A model generated the notes under the pieces. It worked only from the letters and a program-made list of their open reading frames with translations, did not search any database and was not told the DNA's origin. From NCBI GenBank assembly GCA_947484175.1, contig CANKOI010000034.1, positions 1-40,903 of the forward strand: a DNA stretch of 40,903 bases. The letters run 5' to 3'. Of this stretch, positions 33,968 to 40,903 are shown in pieces. How positions within the stretch are numbered: the stretch's first letter is position 1; every line of letters starts with the position of its first letter. Position numbers and translations under genes: made by a program. Origin of the DNA: Deltaproteobacteria bacterium (lineage in GTDB: Bacteria > Myxococcota_A > UBA796 > SXON01).

Positions 33968-36025
33968 ATGCGCATGCCCCTGTCTGCCGTCCTCTTCCTC
34001 CTGAGCTGCACCCCCAAGCCGGCGCCCGTCGCGGAGCTCCCGGCCGCGCCCCCGCCGCCGGCCCCGCCCCCCGCCTGGGCTGCCGATCTCCTCAGTTCGA
34101 TGGACCCGAAGATCGACGCCTGCACCGACTTTTACGCCTACGCCTGCGGCGGCTGGATCGCCGCCACCCCGCTCCCCGCCGACAAGCCGCGGTGGACGAG
34201 GAGCTTTTCGGTGATCAACGACCGCAACCTCGACACCCTCAAGGGCATCGTTGAGGAGGCCGCCAAGAACCCCGGCGGCCGCGATGCGGACTGGCAGAAG
34301 ATGGGCGACACCTACGGCAGCTGCATGGACGAAGCGGCGGTCGACGCGGCGGGGGTCACCCCGTTGGCGCCCGTGTTCGCAGACATCGACAAGGTCAAGG
34401 ACCTGAAGGGGTTCATGCGCGTGGCGGGCGAGCTTCAGAAGATTGGCGTGGACGCCGTGGTGCGCGTGGACATCGAGGGCGACTTCAAGAACCCCGACCT
34501 CAACGTGCTGTACATCGGTCAGTCCGGCCTCGGGCTCCCCGACCGCGACTACTACGCCCCCACCGACGACAAGGGGAAGGCGCTCCTCGCCGACTACCAA
34601 GCCCACATCGGCCGGATGCTCGTTCTCTCCGGCGTTTCCGGGGCCGAAGCCACCAAGGCGGCCGCCGACGTCGTGGCCTTCGAGACGAAGCTCGCCGAGG
34701 CCTCCATTCCTCGCGCCGAGCTGCGTGATCCGCAGAAGTCCTACAATCGAGTGGACCGCGCGGGGCTCCTGAAGCTCACGCCAAAGCTCAACTGGTCCGC
34801 GTGGCTCGATGCGGTAGGCGCCGGCAAGGCCACCGAGATTTCGGTCGATCGTCTCGACACCTACAAGAAGTTCGAGGCCTTGCTCGCGGGCACGAAGGTG
34901 TCCACGCTCAAGCAGTACCTCCGCTTCCACACGCTCTCCACGCTGGCCCCCAACTTGGCGAAGCCCGTGTTCGAGGAGGACTTCGCGTTCTTTCAGGCAA
35001 AGGTCGTGGGGCGGAAAGAGGCGGAGCCGCGGTGGAAGCGCTGTCTGGCCGTCGTGAACACCTCGGTGGGCGAGGTGGCAGGCCGCTACTACGTCGAAAA
35101 AGCCTTCCCCGGCGAGAGCAAGGCCGTGGCCGACTCGATGCTCGGCGACATTCAGGCTGCGTTCGTTACGGGACTCCCCAAGCTGGCGTGGATGGACGAC
35201 CCCACCCGCGAACGTGCCAAGGAGAAAGCAGGAAAGATTTCGCGGAAGATCGGCTACCCCGACAGCTGGCGCGACTATTCCGCGCTGACGATCACTCCGG
35301 GCAACCACGCCGGCAACGTGATGGCCGGGCGTCGCTTCGAGCACGCTCGTAATCTCGGCAAGATGGGCAAGCCCGTTGACAAGACCGAGTGGTACATGGT
35401 GCCGCAGCTCGTAAATGCATACTACAACCCGCTGAACAACGAGTTCGCGTACCCCGCGGGCATCCTCCAGGCCCCCTTCTTCGATCGTTCCTACCCGTCG
35501 TCGCGCAACTACGGCGGCGTGGGCGCGGTGATGGGACACGAGCTCAGCCACGGGTTCGACGATCAGGGCCGGAAGTTCGATGGCGACGGCAAGATGTCGG
35601 AGTGGTGGGCCCCCGAAGTGTCGGCGCGCTTCGAGGCTCAGGCCAAGTGTGTCGTGGACGAGTTCAACGGCTTCAAGCTCGACGACGGAACCCCCGTGAA
35701 GGGCGACCTCACCCTCGGCGAAAACATCGGCGACCTAGGCGGCGTGCGCACGGCGTACCGGGCGTTCCAAGCCACACCGGGCGCCAAAGAGCCCACCGGC
35801 ATCGAAGGAATGAGCCAGGAGCAGGTCTTCTTTGTGGCCTACGCACAGAACTGGTGCACGGTCGCTTCGCCCGAGTACCAGCGCGCGCAGGTGGCGAGCG
35901 ATCCGCACAGCCCGGCGCGCTTTCGGGTGATCGGTCCATTGCAGAACCTGCCCGAGTTCCACGCGGCGTTCGGATGCGCGGAGGGCACGGCAATGCGCCC
36001 CCCCAACGCCTGCGAAATCTGGTAG
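33968..36025 (+). CDS. M13-family zinc metallopeptidase lipoprotein
   Basis: 685 residues, the usual neprilysin/PepO size. MRMPLSAVLFLLSC is a lipoprotein signal (Cys14), followed by a Pro/Ala-rich spacer, so the enzyme should sit on a membrane outside the cytoplasm. The zinc helix HELSH is at 524-528 in VMGHELSHGFDDQG. The third ligand is Glu585 with Asp589 in GENIGDLGG, and NAYYNPLNNEF near 475-490 and the terminal CEIW are family landmarks. M13 enzymes cut short peptides. ATG 33968 is the first start beyond the divergent thiolase gene. Confidence 0.95.
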   Translation: MRMPLSAVLFLLSCTPKPAPVAELPAAPPPPAPPPAWAADLLSSMDPKIDACTDFYAYACGGWIAATPLPADKPRWTRSFSVINDRNLDTLKGIVEEAAKNPGGRDADWQKMGDTYGSCMDEAAVDAAGVTPLAPVFADIDKVKDLKGFMRVAGELQKIGVDAVVRVDIEGDFKNPDLNVLYIGQSGLGLPDRDYYAPTDDKGKALLADYQAHIGRMLVLSGVSGAEATKAAADVVAFETKLAEASIPRAELRDPQKSYNRVDRAGLLKLTPKLNWSAWLDAVGAGKATEISVDRLDTYKKFEALLAGTKVSTLKQYLRFHTLSTLAPNLAKPVFEEDFAFFQAKVVGRKEAEPRWKRCLAVVNTSVGEVAGRYYVEKAFPGESKAVADSMLGDIQAAFVTGLPKLAWMDDPTRERAKEKAGKISRKIGYPDSWRDYSALTITPGNHAGNVMAGRRFEHARNLGKMGKPVDKTEWYMVPQLVNAYYNPLNNEFAYPAGILQAPFFDRSYPSSRNYGGVGAVMGHELSHGFDDQGRKFDGDGKMSEWWAPEVSARFEAQAKCVVDEFNGFKLDDGTPVKGDLTLGENIGDLGGVRTAYRAFQATPGAKEPTGIEGMSQEQVFFVAYAQNWCTVASPEYQRAQVASDPHSPARFRVIGPLQNLPEFHAAFGCAEGTAMRPPNACEIW

Positions 36026-36038
36026 GAGAGGGGGAGGG

Positions 36039-37088
36039 ATGGGGGATGCGATGGGCCATGAAGCTGGGGGGAGCGGAGTCGGCCCGCGTCGCGGCGCACG
36101 GCGTTGGGCTGTACGCCTGACGGGAGCCGTGGCCGCCGTCGTCGCGCTGCTTGGCTGCACTGGCCTCCCTGGCAGCACTCCGGCCGACAGCGTCGACACC
36201 ACCGACAGCACGGCCCCGGAAGCGGGCGTCCCCCTCGACGTGCTGCTCGTCTTCGACAACTCTGGCTCGATGGCCGACGAGGGCGCTGCCGTGCTGCTCT
36301 CCGCAGCCGCGATCGTGGACGCCCTCGGGGATGCCGACTGGCGCCTCGGGGTCACCACCACGAGTGCTCATGCCGCTTACGGCCCCACAGCGGGAACCGA
36401 TCCGGGCGAGGCCGGCACGCTCGCTGGCGACTACATCGAGCCCGGCGAAGGTGCGGCGGATGCGCTGCGCGAACAGCTCGCGTGCTCGGTGATCTACTTC
36501 AAGGAGAGCGACCTGCCGGCCGACCCGTTCTACGAAGGCGAACCCGGAGACTGCGCCACGCCGGAGAGCGGCAGCGTCGGCCGGGAGTACCTCGACTGTC
36601 TCTGCCCCGACGGCTGGAACATGGATGAGGGCAGCGGGACCGAAGAAGGTCTGGAGGCCGCGGTCGACGCCTTGTGCCGAGGTGAGGCGCCACCGGAAGC
36701 CTGCTTCAACGAAGAAACGCCGATCACCGAGGCCGATGCGGGCACGGTCGACCTTTGGCGGGTGGACTCGCGGCGGCGCATCTGGGTGATTTCCGACGAA
36801 GGAGACGGTTCGCGGCGGCAGCAGACCGCCGACCCGAGCGCGGACGCCTACCTCAGCCTATTCGACCAGCTTGGCGAGCCACGTTTCTCCGTTGTGGGGC
36901 CGTACTTCGGAGACGATGGCGACGGATCCTGTCTCGACGGAGCCCAGACGTGGGGCGTGCAACGCTACCAAGCCGCCGCCGAGGCCACCGGCGGCGCCTA
37001 CCTGGCCCTCACGGGCGGGCCGGCCACCGACTGCGCCGCCGTAGACGTGGGCACGCTGTTCGCAGAGGCGCTTCGCGAGGACTTGTGA
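36039..37088 (+). CDS. von Willebrand A-domain lipoprotein
   Basis: 349 residues. An unusually long basic N-terminus (GPRRGARRWAVR) precedes a hydrophobic stretch ending ALLGC, a lipobox at about Cys40. The vWA-like domain starts at LDVLLVFDNSGSMADEG, with a complete DxSxS MIDAS metal site, and continues with WRLGVTTTSA and IWVISDEGDGS. A Cys-rich insertion occurs at about 150-225 (six cysteines). Such domains bind proteins or matrix in a metal-dependent way. ATG 36039 follows a GGGAGGG run; ATG 36051 is an alternative. It lies 13 bases after the peptidase gene and is probably cotranscribed. Confidence 0.82.
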   Translation: MGDAMGHEAGGSGVGPRRGARRWAVRLTGAVAAVVALLGCTGLPGSTPADSVDTTDSTAPEAGVPLDVLLVFDNSGSMADEGAAVLLSAAAIVDALGDADWRLGVTTTSAHAAYGPTAGTDPGEAGTLAGDYIEPGEGAADALREQLACSVIYFKESDLPADPFYEGEPGDCATPESGSVGREYLDCLCPDGWNMDEGSGTEEGLEAAVDALCRGEAPPEACFNEETPITEADAGTVDLWRVDSRRRIWVISDEGDGSRRQQTADPSADAYLSLFDQLGEPRFSVVGPYFGDDGDGSCLDGAQTWGVQRYQAAAEATGGAYLALTGGPATDCAAVDVGTLFAEALREDL

Positions 37089-37107
37089 ACGCGGGATAGG
37101 GCAGCGC

Positions 37108-37761
37108 GTGCGAACCCTGTTCGTTGGAGATGTGCATGGCTGTGCGGCGGCGCTGAGCGCGCTGGTCGCGCGCGCTCAGCCTGATCGCATCGTGCTCCTC
37201 GGCGACCTCTTCACGAAGGGGCCCGACCCGGTCGGGGTGTGGAAACTCGTGGAGGCGTGGCAACCGGACTGCGTTTTGGGCAACCACGACGCGAAGATGT
37301 TGCGGGTGTGGGACGACCCGGAGCCCGGGCGAACCCAGTCCACGTGCCGCCTCCTGCCGCCCGCTGCGCGGGAGTGGCTCGCGGCGCGGCCGCTGTGGCT
37401 GCATGGCGAACACGCGGGCCGCGAGTGGATCGCCGTGCACGCAGGCCTCAATCCCTACCTGGGCGAGTCCGCCACCCTGTACCCGGACTGCTACCTGATG
37501 CGCCGATGGCCCAACGACCTCGACCGCAGCAACCCCTTCTGGTGGCAGCTGTACCGGCGCCCGAAACGAGTGTTCTACGGGCACGACGCCCTGAGAGGCC
37601 TCCAGATGCACCCGCAAACCGTGGGGCTGGACACGGGCTGCTGCTATGGCAACGCGCTCAGCGGCTACGTGCTGGAAACAGCGGAGCTGTTTCAGGTGAC
37701 GCCCGCGGGCGAGCCGGTGGAGCCTCCTCAGCGCTTCTGGCTGGAGTTCGAGGAGGGGTAG
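37108..37761 (+). CDS. calcineurin-like metallophosphatase
   Basis: 217 residues of the PPP-type metallophosphoesterase fold with a two-metal active site: GDVHG (Asp8, His10), LLGDLFTKGPD (Asp33), LGNHD (Asn59-His60-Asp61), AVHAG and FYGHD. The pattern resembles bacterial PrpA/ApaH-like phosphatases. It is soluble and cytoplasmic, with no signal. The natural substrate (phosphoprotein, dinucleoside polyphosphate or RNA) is unknown. GTG 37108 is the first in frame, about 20 bases past the previous stop. It ends just before an 18-base palindrome shared with the convergent gene. Confidence 0.9.
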   Translation: MRTLFVGDVHGCAAALSALVARAQPDRIVLLGDLFTKGPDPVGVWKLVEAWQPDCVLGNHDAKMLRVWDDPEPGRTQSTCRLLPPAAREWLAARPLWLHGEHAGREWIAVHAGLNPYLGESATLYPDCYLMRRWPNDLDRSNPFWWQLYRRPKRVFYGHDALRGLQMHPQTVGLDTGCCYGNALSGYVLETAELFQVTPAGEPVEPPQRFWLEFEEG

Positions 37762-37764
37762 CCT

Positions 37765-37782
37765 CGCTGAGCCGGCTCAGCG
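37765..37782. terminator. 18-base perfect palindrome between convergent genes
   Basis: CGCTGAGCCGGCTCAGCG is perfectly self-complementary. It begins four bases after the metallophosphatase stop and covers the stop codon of the convergent gene, so it is well placed as a bidirectional terminator. As RNA it would fold with a CCGG loop and seven base pairs. No T-tract follows on either side. Confidence 0.65.
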
Positions 37783-38259
37783 CGCTCGGGTGACCTTCTT
37801 CACCAGCGCCAGCAGCGTATCCTTCGCGCTCCGAAGCATGCTTCGGCGCAGCAGCGCCTGCGGCACCGGCAGGTCGAGCTCGGTGCGCACCCGGTAGGTG
37901 ACCTCCGTGCCGCCCCCCGGCTGGGGCAAGAGCGTCCACTCCGCTTCGTAGGCCGTGAGCGAATCGCTCTTGAGGAGCTTGTACTTGAAGCCGTGGGCCG
38001 TGGGGCAGCGCTCGGTGGTGTACTTCAGCGGATCCCACGCCCCCTTCACAGTGACGCCGAGGGTGACACACTTCCCGCGGGCGAGCGTGGTGACCCCGAG
38101 GACTTCCGGCGGCAGCCGCACGGCCTGCTCGGGGTCGGCGAGCACCGCGCGAACGTCGGCCTCGGAGTAGGGAACCATCGTCTTCACCACGATGGTGCCG
38201 TTGCTGTCCATCACCGGAACCGGATCGCCGGCGAGGGCGGCCGCGAGGGCAAGCAGCAT
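37777..38259 (-). CDS. exported SRPBCC/START-like protein
   Basis: 160 residues. A short signal (LLALAAALAG) starts it. The mature part follows the polyketide-cyclase/START lipid-transfer pattern: VPYSEADVRAVLADPEQAVR at the start, then LPPEVLGVTTLARG, a central Trp-containing strand YEAEWTLLPQPGGGTEVTYR and a C-terminal helix ALLRRSMLRSAKDTLLALVK. This suggests binding of a hydrophobic ligand outside the cytoplasm. ATG 38259 is the first start. It diverges from the glycosyltransferase gene; the 112 bases between hold an inverted repeat. Confidence 0.75.
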   Translation of the reverse strand: MLLALAAALAGDPVPVMDSNGTIVVKTMVPYSEADVRAVLADPEQAVRLPPEVLGVTTLARGKCVTLGVTVKGAWDPLKYTTERCPTAHGFKYKLLKSDSLTAYEAEWTLLPQPGGGTEVTYRVRTELDLPVPQALLRRSMLRSAKDTLLALVKKVTRAR

Positions 38260-38300
38260 GGCCCGACCCTACCTTCCGACTTCCGACCCGTCAACACGAA

Positions 38301-38320
38301 GTGCGTAATTGTTTACGCAC
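38301..38320. promoter_or_regulatory. perfect inverted repeat in a divergent promoter region
   Basis: GTGCGTAA, spacer TTGT, TTACGCAC: 8-base perfect arms in the AT-richest part of the 112-base divergent intergenic region. On the minus strand a TTGACG lies just downstream at 38294-38289. The position suits a regulator-binding site controlling one or both neighbours. A GC stem (CCCCC...GGGGG, 38320-38337) follows it. Confidence 0.5.
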
Positions 38321-38371
38321 CCCCTTGCCGTCGGGGGCACGGGTCGGCGGCGGGTTGGTTAGCGCGGGGGA

Positions 38372-39448
38372 GTGCGTGTCCTCTACGGCTTCCGTCCCAC
38401 CGTGCCCTCCACGCGGGCGCAGGCGCTTCAGGTGGTGCATACCGGGCACGCGCTGGCCGCTCGCGGCCACGAAGTCACCGTCCTCGCCAACCCGGCCGCT
38501 GGCCGCGAGCGCGATGCGCCCGCCGCGCTGGCCGCGATGGGCTTGGACCCTCTGCCCGGCCTCCGCCTCGAACTCGCCCCGACCACCTGGAACCCCGGCG
38601 CGTCGCTGTGGTTCCGCTGGCGGGCGGGCCAGTGGGCCGAAGCGGCCGACCGGGACGCGGTGGTGTACCTCCGCGAGCTGCGGTACCTCGGCCTCTTCGG
38701 CGAGCGACCGCGCGTGGTGTACGAGGCGCACTGCCTCGAACGGCAGCGGGAGGCCGAAGAGGGCGGCGACGTCGGACTGATCGAGGCGTGGGAGCGGGCA
38801 GCGCTGGCACGATCGCAGGCGGTGATCACGAACAGCGGGGGCACCCTGGCTGCCCTGCGAGAAGCCTACGGCGAGGCGTTGCCGCCGCTCTGCGAGGTGG
38901 TACACAACGCCACCCGTGTCGCATCGCCTCCGCCCTGGCAGCCCGAAGTGCCGACTTGGGTGGCCTATGCGGGCAGCACCCGCAGTTTTAAGGGAGTGGC
39001 AACGCTGGTGCAGGCGTTGGCGGAGGTGCCCGAAGTGGAGCTGCGCATCATCGGGGGTGAGGCCCCGCCCCACGCGCCGCCGAACGTGCGCGCGTTCCCC
39101 TCGGTGCCCTACGCCGCGCTCCCCGCCCAGCTCGCCGCCGCGAGCGCGCTGCTCCTTCCGCTGGAAGACAACAGCTTCGGCCGCCAGTTCACCTCGCCGC
39201 TGAAGCTTTGGGACTACCTCGCCACCGACATTCCCATCGTCGCGGCCGACCTGGCCACGGTGCGCGAGATCGCCGGAGACACGCCTTTTTACTACCCGCC
39301 GGGCAGTCGGGAGGGGCTGGTGAGCGCGCTGCGTGCGGCCCTCGGGAGCGGCCCCCGGCCTCGCCGCGTGAGAACGTGGTCGGACCGAGCCGAGGAGGTG
39401 GAGCGAGTGCTCCTCGCGGCGCGCGACTCGCCGAGGCGACTCGGGTGA
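38372..39448 (+). CDS. glycosyltransferase, GT4-like
   Basis: 358 residues with a GT-B layout. The N-terminal half has RAQALQVVHTGHALAARGHE and VVYEAHCLERQREAEE. The C-terminal donor-binding half has AYAGSTRSFKGVATLVQAL, ELRIIGG and LPLEDNSFGRQFTSPLKLWDYLA, with the late acidic Lys-Leu-x-Asp/Glu-type nucleotide-sugar region in SPLKLWDYLATDIP. It moves a sugar from a nucleotide donor to an envelope glycan or lipid at the inner membrane; the sugars are unknown. GTG 38372 is preceded by a GGGGGA run. The stop overlaps the next gene's GTG (GTGA). Confidence 0.85.
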   Translation: MRVLYGFRPTVPSTRAQALQVVHTGHALAARGHEVTVLANPAAGRERDAPAALAAMGLDPLPGLRLELAPTTWNPGASLWFRWRAGQWAEAADRDAVVYLRELRYLGLFGERPRVVYEAHCLERQREAEEGGDVGLIEAWERAALARSQAVITNSGGTLAALREAYGEALPPLCEVVHNATRVASPPPWQPEVPTWVAYAGSTRSFKGVATLVQALAEVPEVELRIIGGEAPPHAPPNVRAFPSVPYAALPAQLAAASALLLPLEDNSFGRQFTSPLKLWDYLATDIPIVAADLATVREIAGDTPFYYPPGSREGLVSALRAALGSGPRPRRVRTWSDRAEEVERVLLAARDSPRRLG

Positions 39449-40512
39449 CGCTCTACGTCGTGCGCTACCATCCGGCGCTCAGCGAGACGTTCGTTCGCGA
39501 CGAGCTTTGCGCCCTGCACGAGGCCGGCGAAGCCGTTGCGCTGGCGGCCTTCGACCCCCGCGATGCAGCGGGAGTGGAGCCGCTCCCGATGGCGGTTCAC
39601 GCCCAGCCGCACCGCTGGGGCTGGCTGGCGGCGCTCCCGTCGTTGGTCCGCGAGTGGCTGCGAGGGCCATCCCTGGTGCCGCTCCGCGTGCTCTGGCCCA
39701 CGACGATCGTGCGGAAGGTAGACCACGTTCATGTGCACTTCGCTGGGGAAGCCGCGGAGTGGGCACGGGCGGCCTGTCTGCGCGCGGGTCGGCCCTACAC
39801 CGTGACGGTCCACGCCGTTGACCTCTACAAGCCTCGGCCTGCCCTGCCCGAGGTGCTGCGGGGTGCGGCTGCGGTGGTGGCCTTCACCCAGTACAACTGC
39901 GAGCTGCTTTCCCGCACCTACGGGGTGCACGCACTGCGCCTGCGTTTCGGCCTCGACCTCGACCGGGTGGCGCCGGCGGCCCCCGAGCTCTCCCGCCGCG
40001 TTCTCTGCGTGGCACGGAACGTGCCCAAAAAGGGGCTCGATCTCGTGGTTGAATTGGCGCGGCGCCTCGGCGATGCGGCCGAAGTGGTGATCGTCAGCGA
40101 TCTGCCGCCGAGCCCTCCGGCGCAAGTGCTGGGCCTGCTCCCGCACGCGGAGGTGCTGGCCCTGCACTCCACTGCCGCGCTCTTCGTGATCCCCTGCCGC
40201 CAGGCTCCCGACGGCGACATGGACGGCCTTCCCGTGGCGCTGGTGGAGGCGATGGCCAGAGGCGTGCCGGTGGTCACGACCGCGGTGTCGGGAATCCCAG
40301 AGCTGGTGGATGAGGAGGTGGGGTGGCTCGTGCCGCCCGACGACATCGGCGCGCTGGAGGCCGCCGTGCGCGAGGCTCTGGCGGATCCCGAGCTGCGGCG
40401 AGCGCGCGGCGCTGCGGCTCGGGCGCGGGTGCGAGCGCTGGGTTTCGAACGAACCCGGCTGGCGGTGCAGTTGGCGGAACTCTTTTGCGGGGCGGACCCC
40501 GTTTCGGAATAG
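39445..40512 (+). CDS. glycosyltransferase, GT4-like
   Basis: 355 residues, second of a coupled pair. The N-terminal half has YHPALSETFVRDELCALHEA and HVHFAGEAAEWARAACL. The C-terminal half has CVARNVPKKGLDLVVELARR and the family's E-x7-E region in DMDGLPVALVEAMARGVPVV, then SGIPELVDEEVGWLVPPDD. Its GTG overlaps the stop of the first glycosyltransferase, so the two are translated together and probably act in turn on one glycan. The open frame continues upstream inside the previous gene and is not used. Confidence 0.88.
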   Translation: MTLYVVRYHPALSETFVRDELCALHEAGEAVALAAFDPRDAAGVEPLPMAVHAQPHRWGWLAALPSLVREWLRGPSLVPLRVLWPTTIVRKVDHVHVHFAGEAAEWARAACLRAGRPYTVTVHAVDLYKPRPALPEVLRGAAAVVAFTQYNCELLSRTYGVHALRLRFGLDLDRVAPAAPELSRRVLCVARNVPKKGLDLVVELARRLGDAAEVVIVSDLPPSPPAQVLGLLPHAEVLALHSTAALFVIPCRQAPDGDMDGLPVALVEAMARGVPVVTTAVSGIPELVDEEVGWLVPPDDIGALEAAVREALADPELRRARGAAARARVRALGFERTRLAVQLAELFCGADPVSE

Positions 40513-40532
40513 GCACCGTCTCGGAGGTGCCC

Positions 40533-40903
40533 ATGATCTGGCTTCTAGCCGCCTGTGACAGCCTCGCGCCCACGTGGATCAATGAGCGCCCCGCTTGCTC
40601 AGCCGAGCCTTACGCGTGGTCGGACGACCTCGTTTCGTGGGTGTCCGGCGGCGATGGCCAGGGCACGTTCTCCTTCGACCCGCTGGGCGACGCCCGCACG
40701 AGCCTCTCCGGCGCCTACGATCCGCACACGGGCGACTTCTTCTACACGGTCGCGTATGGCGAAGGGTACTGGCTGGTCGAGTCGCGGGTAGACGAGGGGT
40801 TCGGCACCGTTTGGCATTCCGGCGATCTCGACGTGGAGTACGTCGTGGAGCACACCGATGTGCTGGAGGGGACGTGGTCTACGGGGCATCGGGTGATCCG
40901 GGA
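40533..40903 (+). CDS. lipoprotein, 3'-truncated by window edge
   Basis: At least 123 codons, open to the window end. ATG 40533 has GGAGG seven bases upstream. The signal is MIWLLAAC, seven residues before the lipidated Cys and uncharged. The visible mature part has alternating hydrophobic residues and many Gly/Asp/Trp (WVSGGDGQGTFSFDPLGDAR), suggesting a beta-rich domain. The family is not recognised. It starts 20 bases after the glycosyltransferase stop. Confidence 0.75.
   Translation, partial: MIWLLAACDSLAPTWINERPACSAEPYAWSDDLVSWVSGGDGQGTFSFDPLGDARTSLSGAYDPHTGDFFYTVAYGEGYWLVESRVDEGFGTVWHSGDLDVEYVVEHTDVLEGTWSTGHRVIR

Noticed and set aside
33314..35551. 745-codon minus-strand open frame
   Set aside because: Antisense to the M13 peptidase and out of frame with the thiolase; no domain and Arg/Gly-rich.

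Overview
The window is high-GC bacterial chromosome, about two thirds G+C by eye, with dense genes, many ATGA/GTGA/TTGA start-stop overlaps and frequent GTG or TTG starts. It suggests a myxobacterium-like member of the Myxococcota (old Deltaproteobacteria). That is an inference from style: many secreted lipoproteins with Asp-rich 'DADGDGY...GDCDD' motifs or Thr-Asp repeat linkers, a thrombospondin-type-3/OmpA protein, a TIGR03790-type protein, an M13 peptidase lipoprotein, and a tandem BMC-domain protein. There is no rRNA, tRNA, CRISPR array, transposase or phage gene that I can see.

Layout. 1-3321: 3' part of a gamma-glutamyltransferase, an Asp-rich lipoprotein, a long inverted repeat, and a small transglutaminase-like protein. 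3390-7355 (minus): a four-gene run reading ferredoxin, tandem BMC-domain protein, Uup-type ABC-F ATPase, N-formylglutamate-amidohydrolase-like protein. 7402-8822 (plus): a lipoprotein and a TPR-like membrane protein. 8844-11393 (minus) and 11399-13969 (plus): a deacetylase/hydrolase fusion abutting a diacylglycerol-kinase-family lipid kinase, divergent from a membrane phosphatase/sulfatase-superfamily enzyme; this looks like an envelope locus. 14003-15658: OmpA-family porin-like protein. 15662-21760 (minus): a complete branched-chain amino acid type ABC transporter, livKHMGF, behind a near-consensus sigma-70 promoter, with a TIGR03790-type lipoprotein directly abutting the end.

21813-25568 is the least ordinary stretch. 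It holds a gene-free GC-rich segment, three minus-strand genes (an HExxH metallopeptidase-like protein with a low-complexity tail, a lipoprotein and an unknown), and a decayed-looking 5' region with in-frame stops. It looks like an accessory island. 25569-29556 returns to housekeeping: ssb, divergent from a deoxynucleoside kinase, panB, panC and two small envelope proteins that overlap in a chain.

29567-40903 carries a 2-isopropylmalate/homocitrate synthase-family enzyme, a Thr-Asp-repeat lipoprotein, a hairpin-rich intergenic region, two START/SRPBCC-like proteins, a thiolase, an M13 peptidase, a von Willebrand A lipoprotein, a metallophosphatase, two coupled family-4-type glycosyltransferases, and a lipoprotein cut by the window end.

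Most interesting: the tandem BMC-domain protein next to a four-cluster ferredoxin with no other compartment gene nearby; the peptidase island with its apparent in-frame TAG; the fusion/lipid-kinase/phosphatase envelope locus; and the extremely short, uncharged lipoprotein signal peptides.
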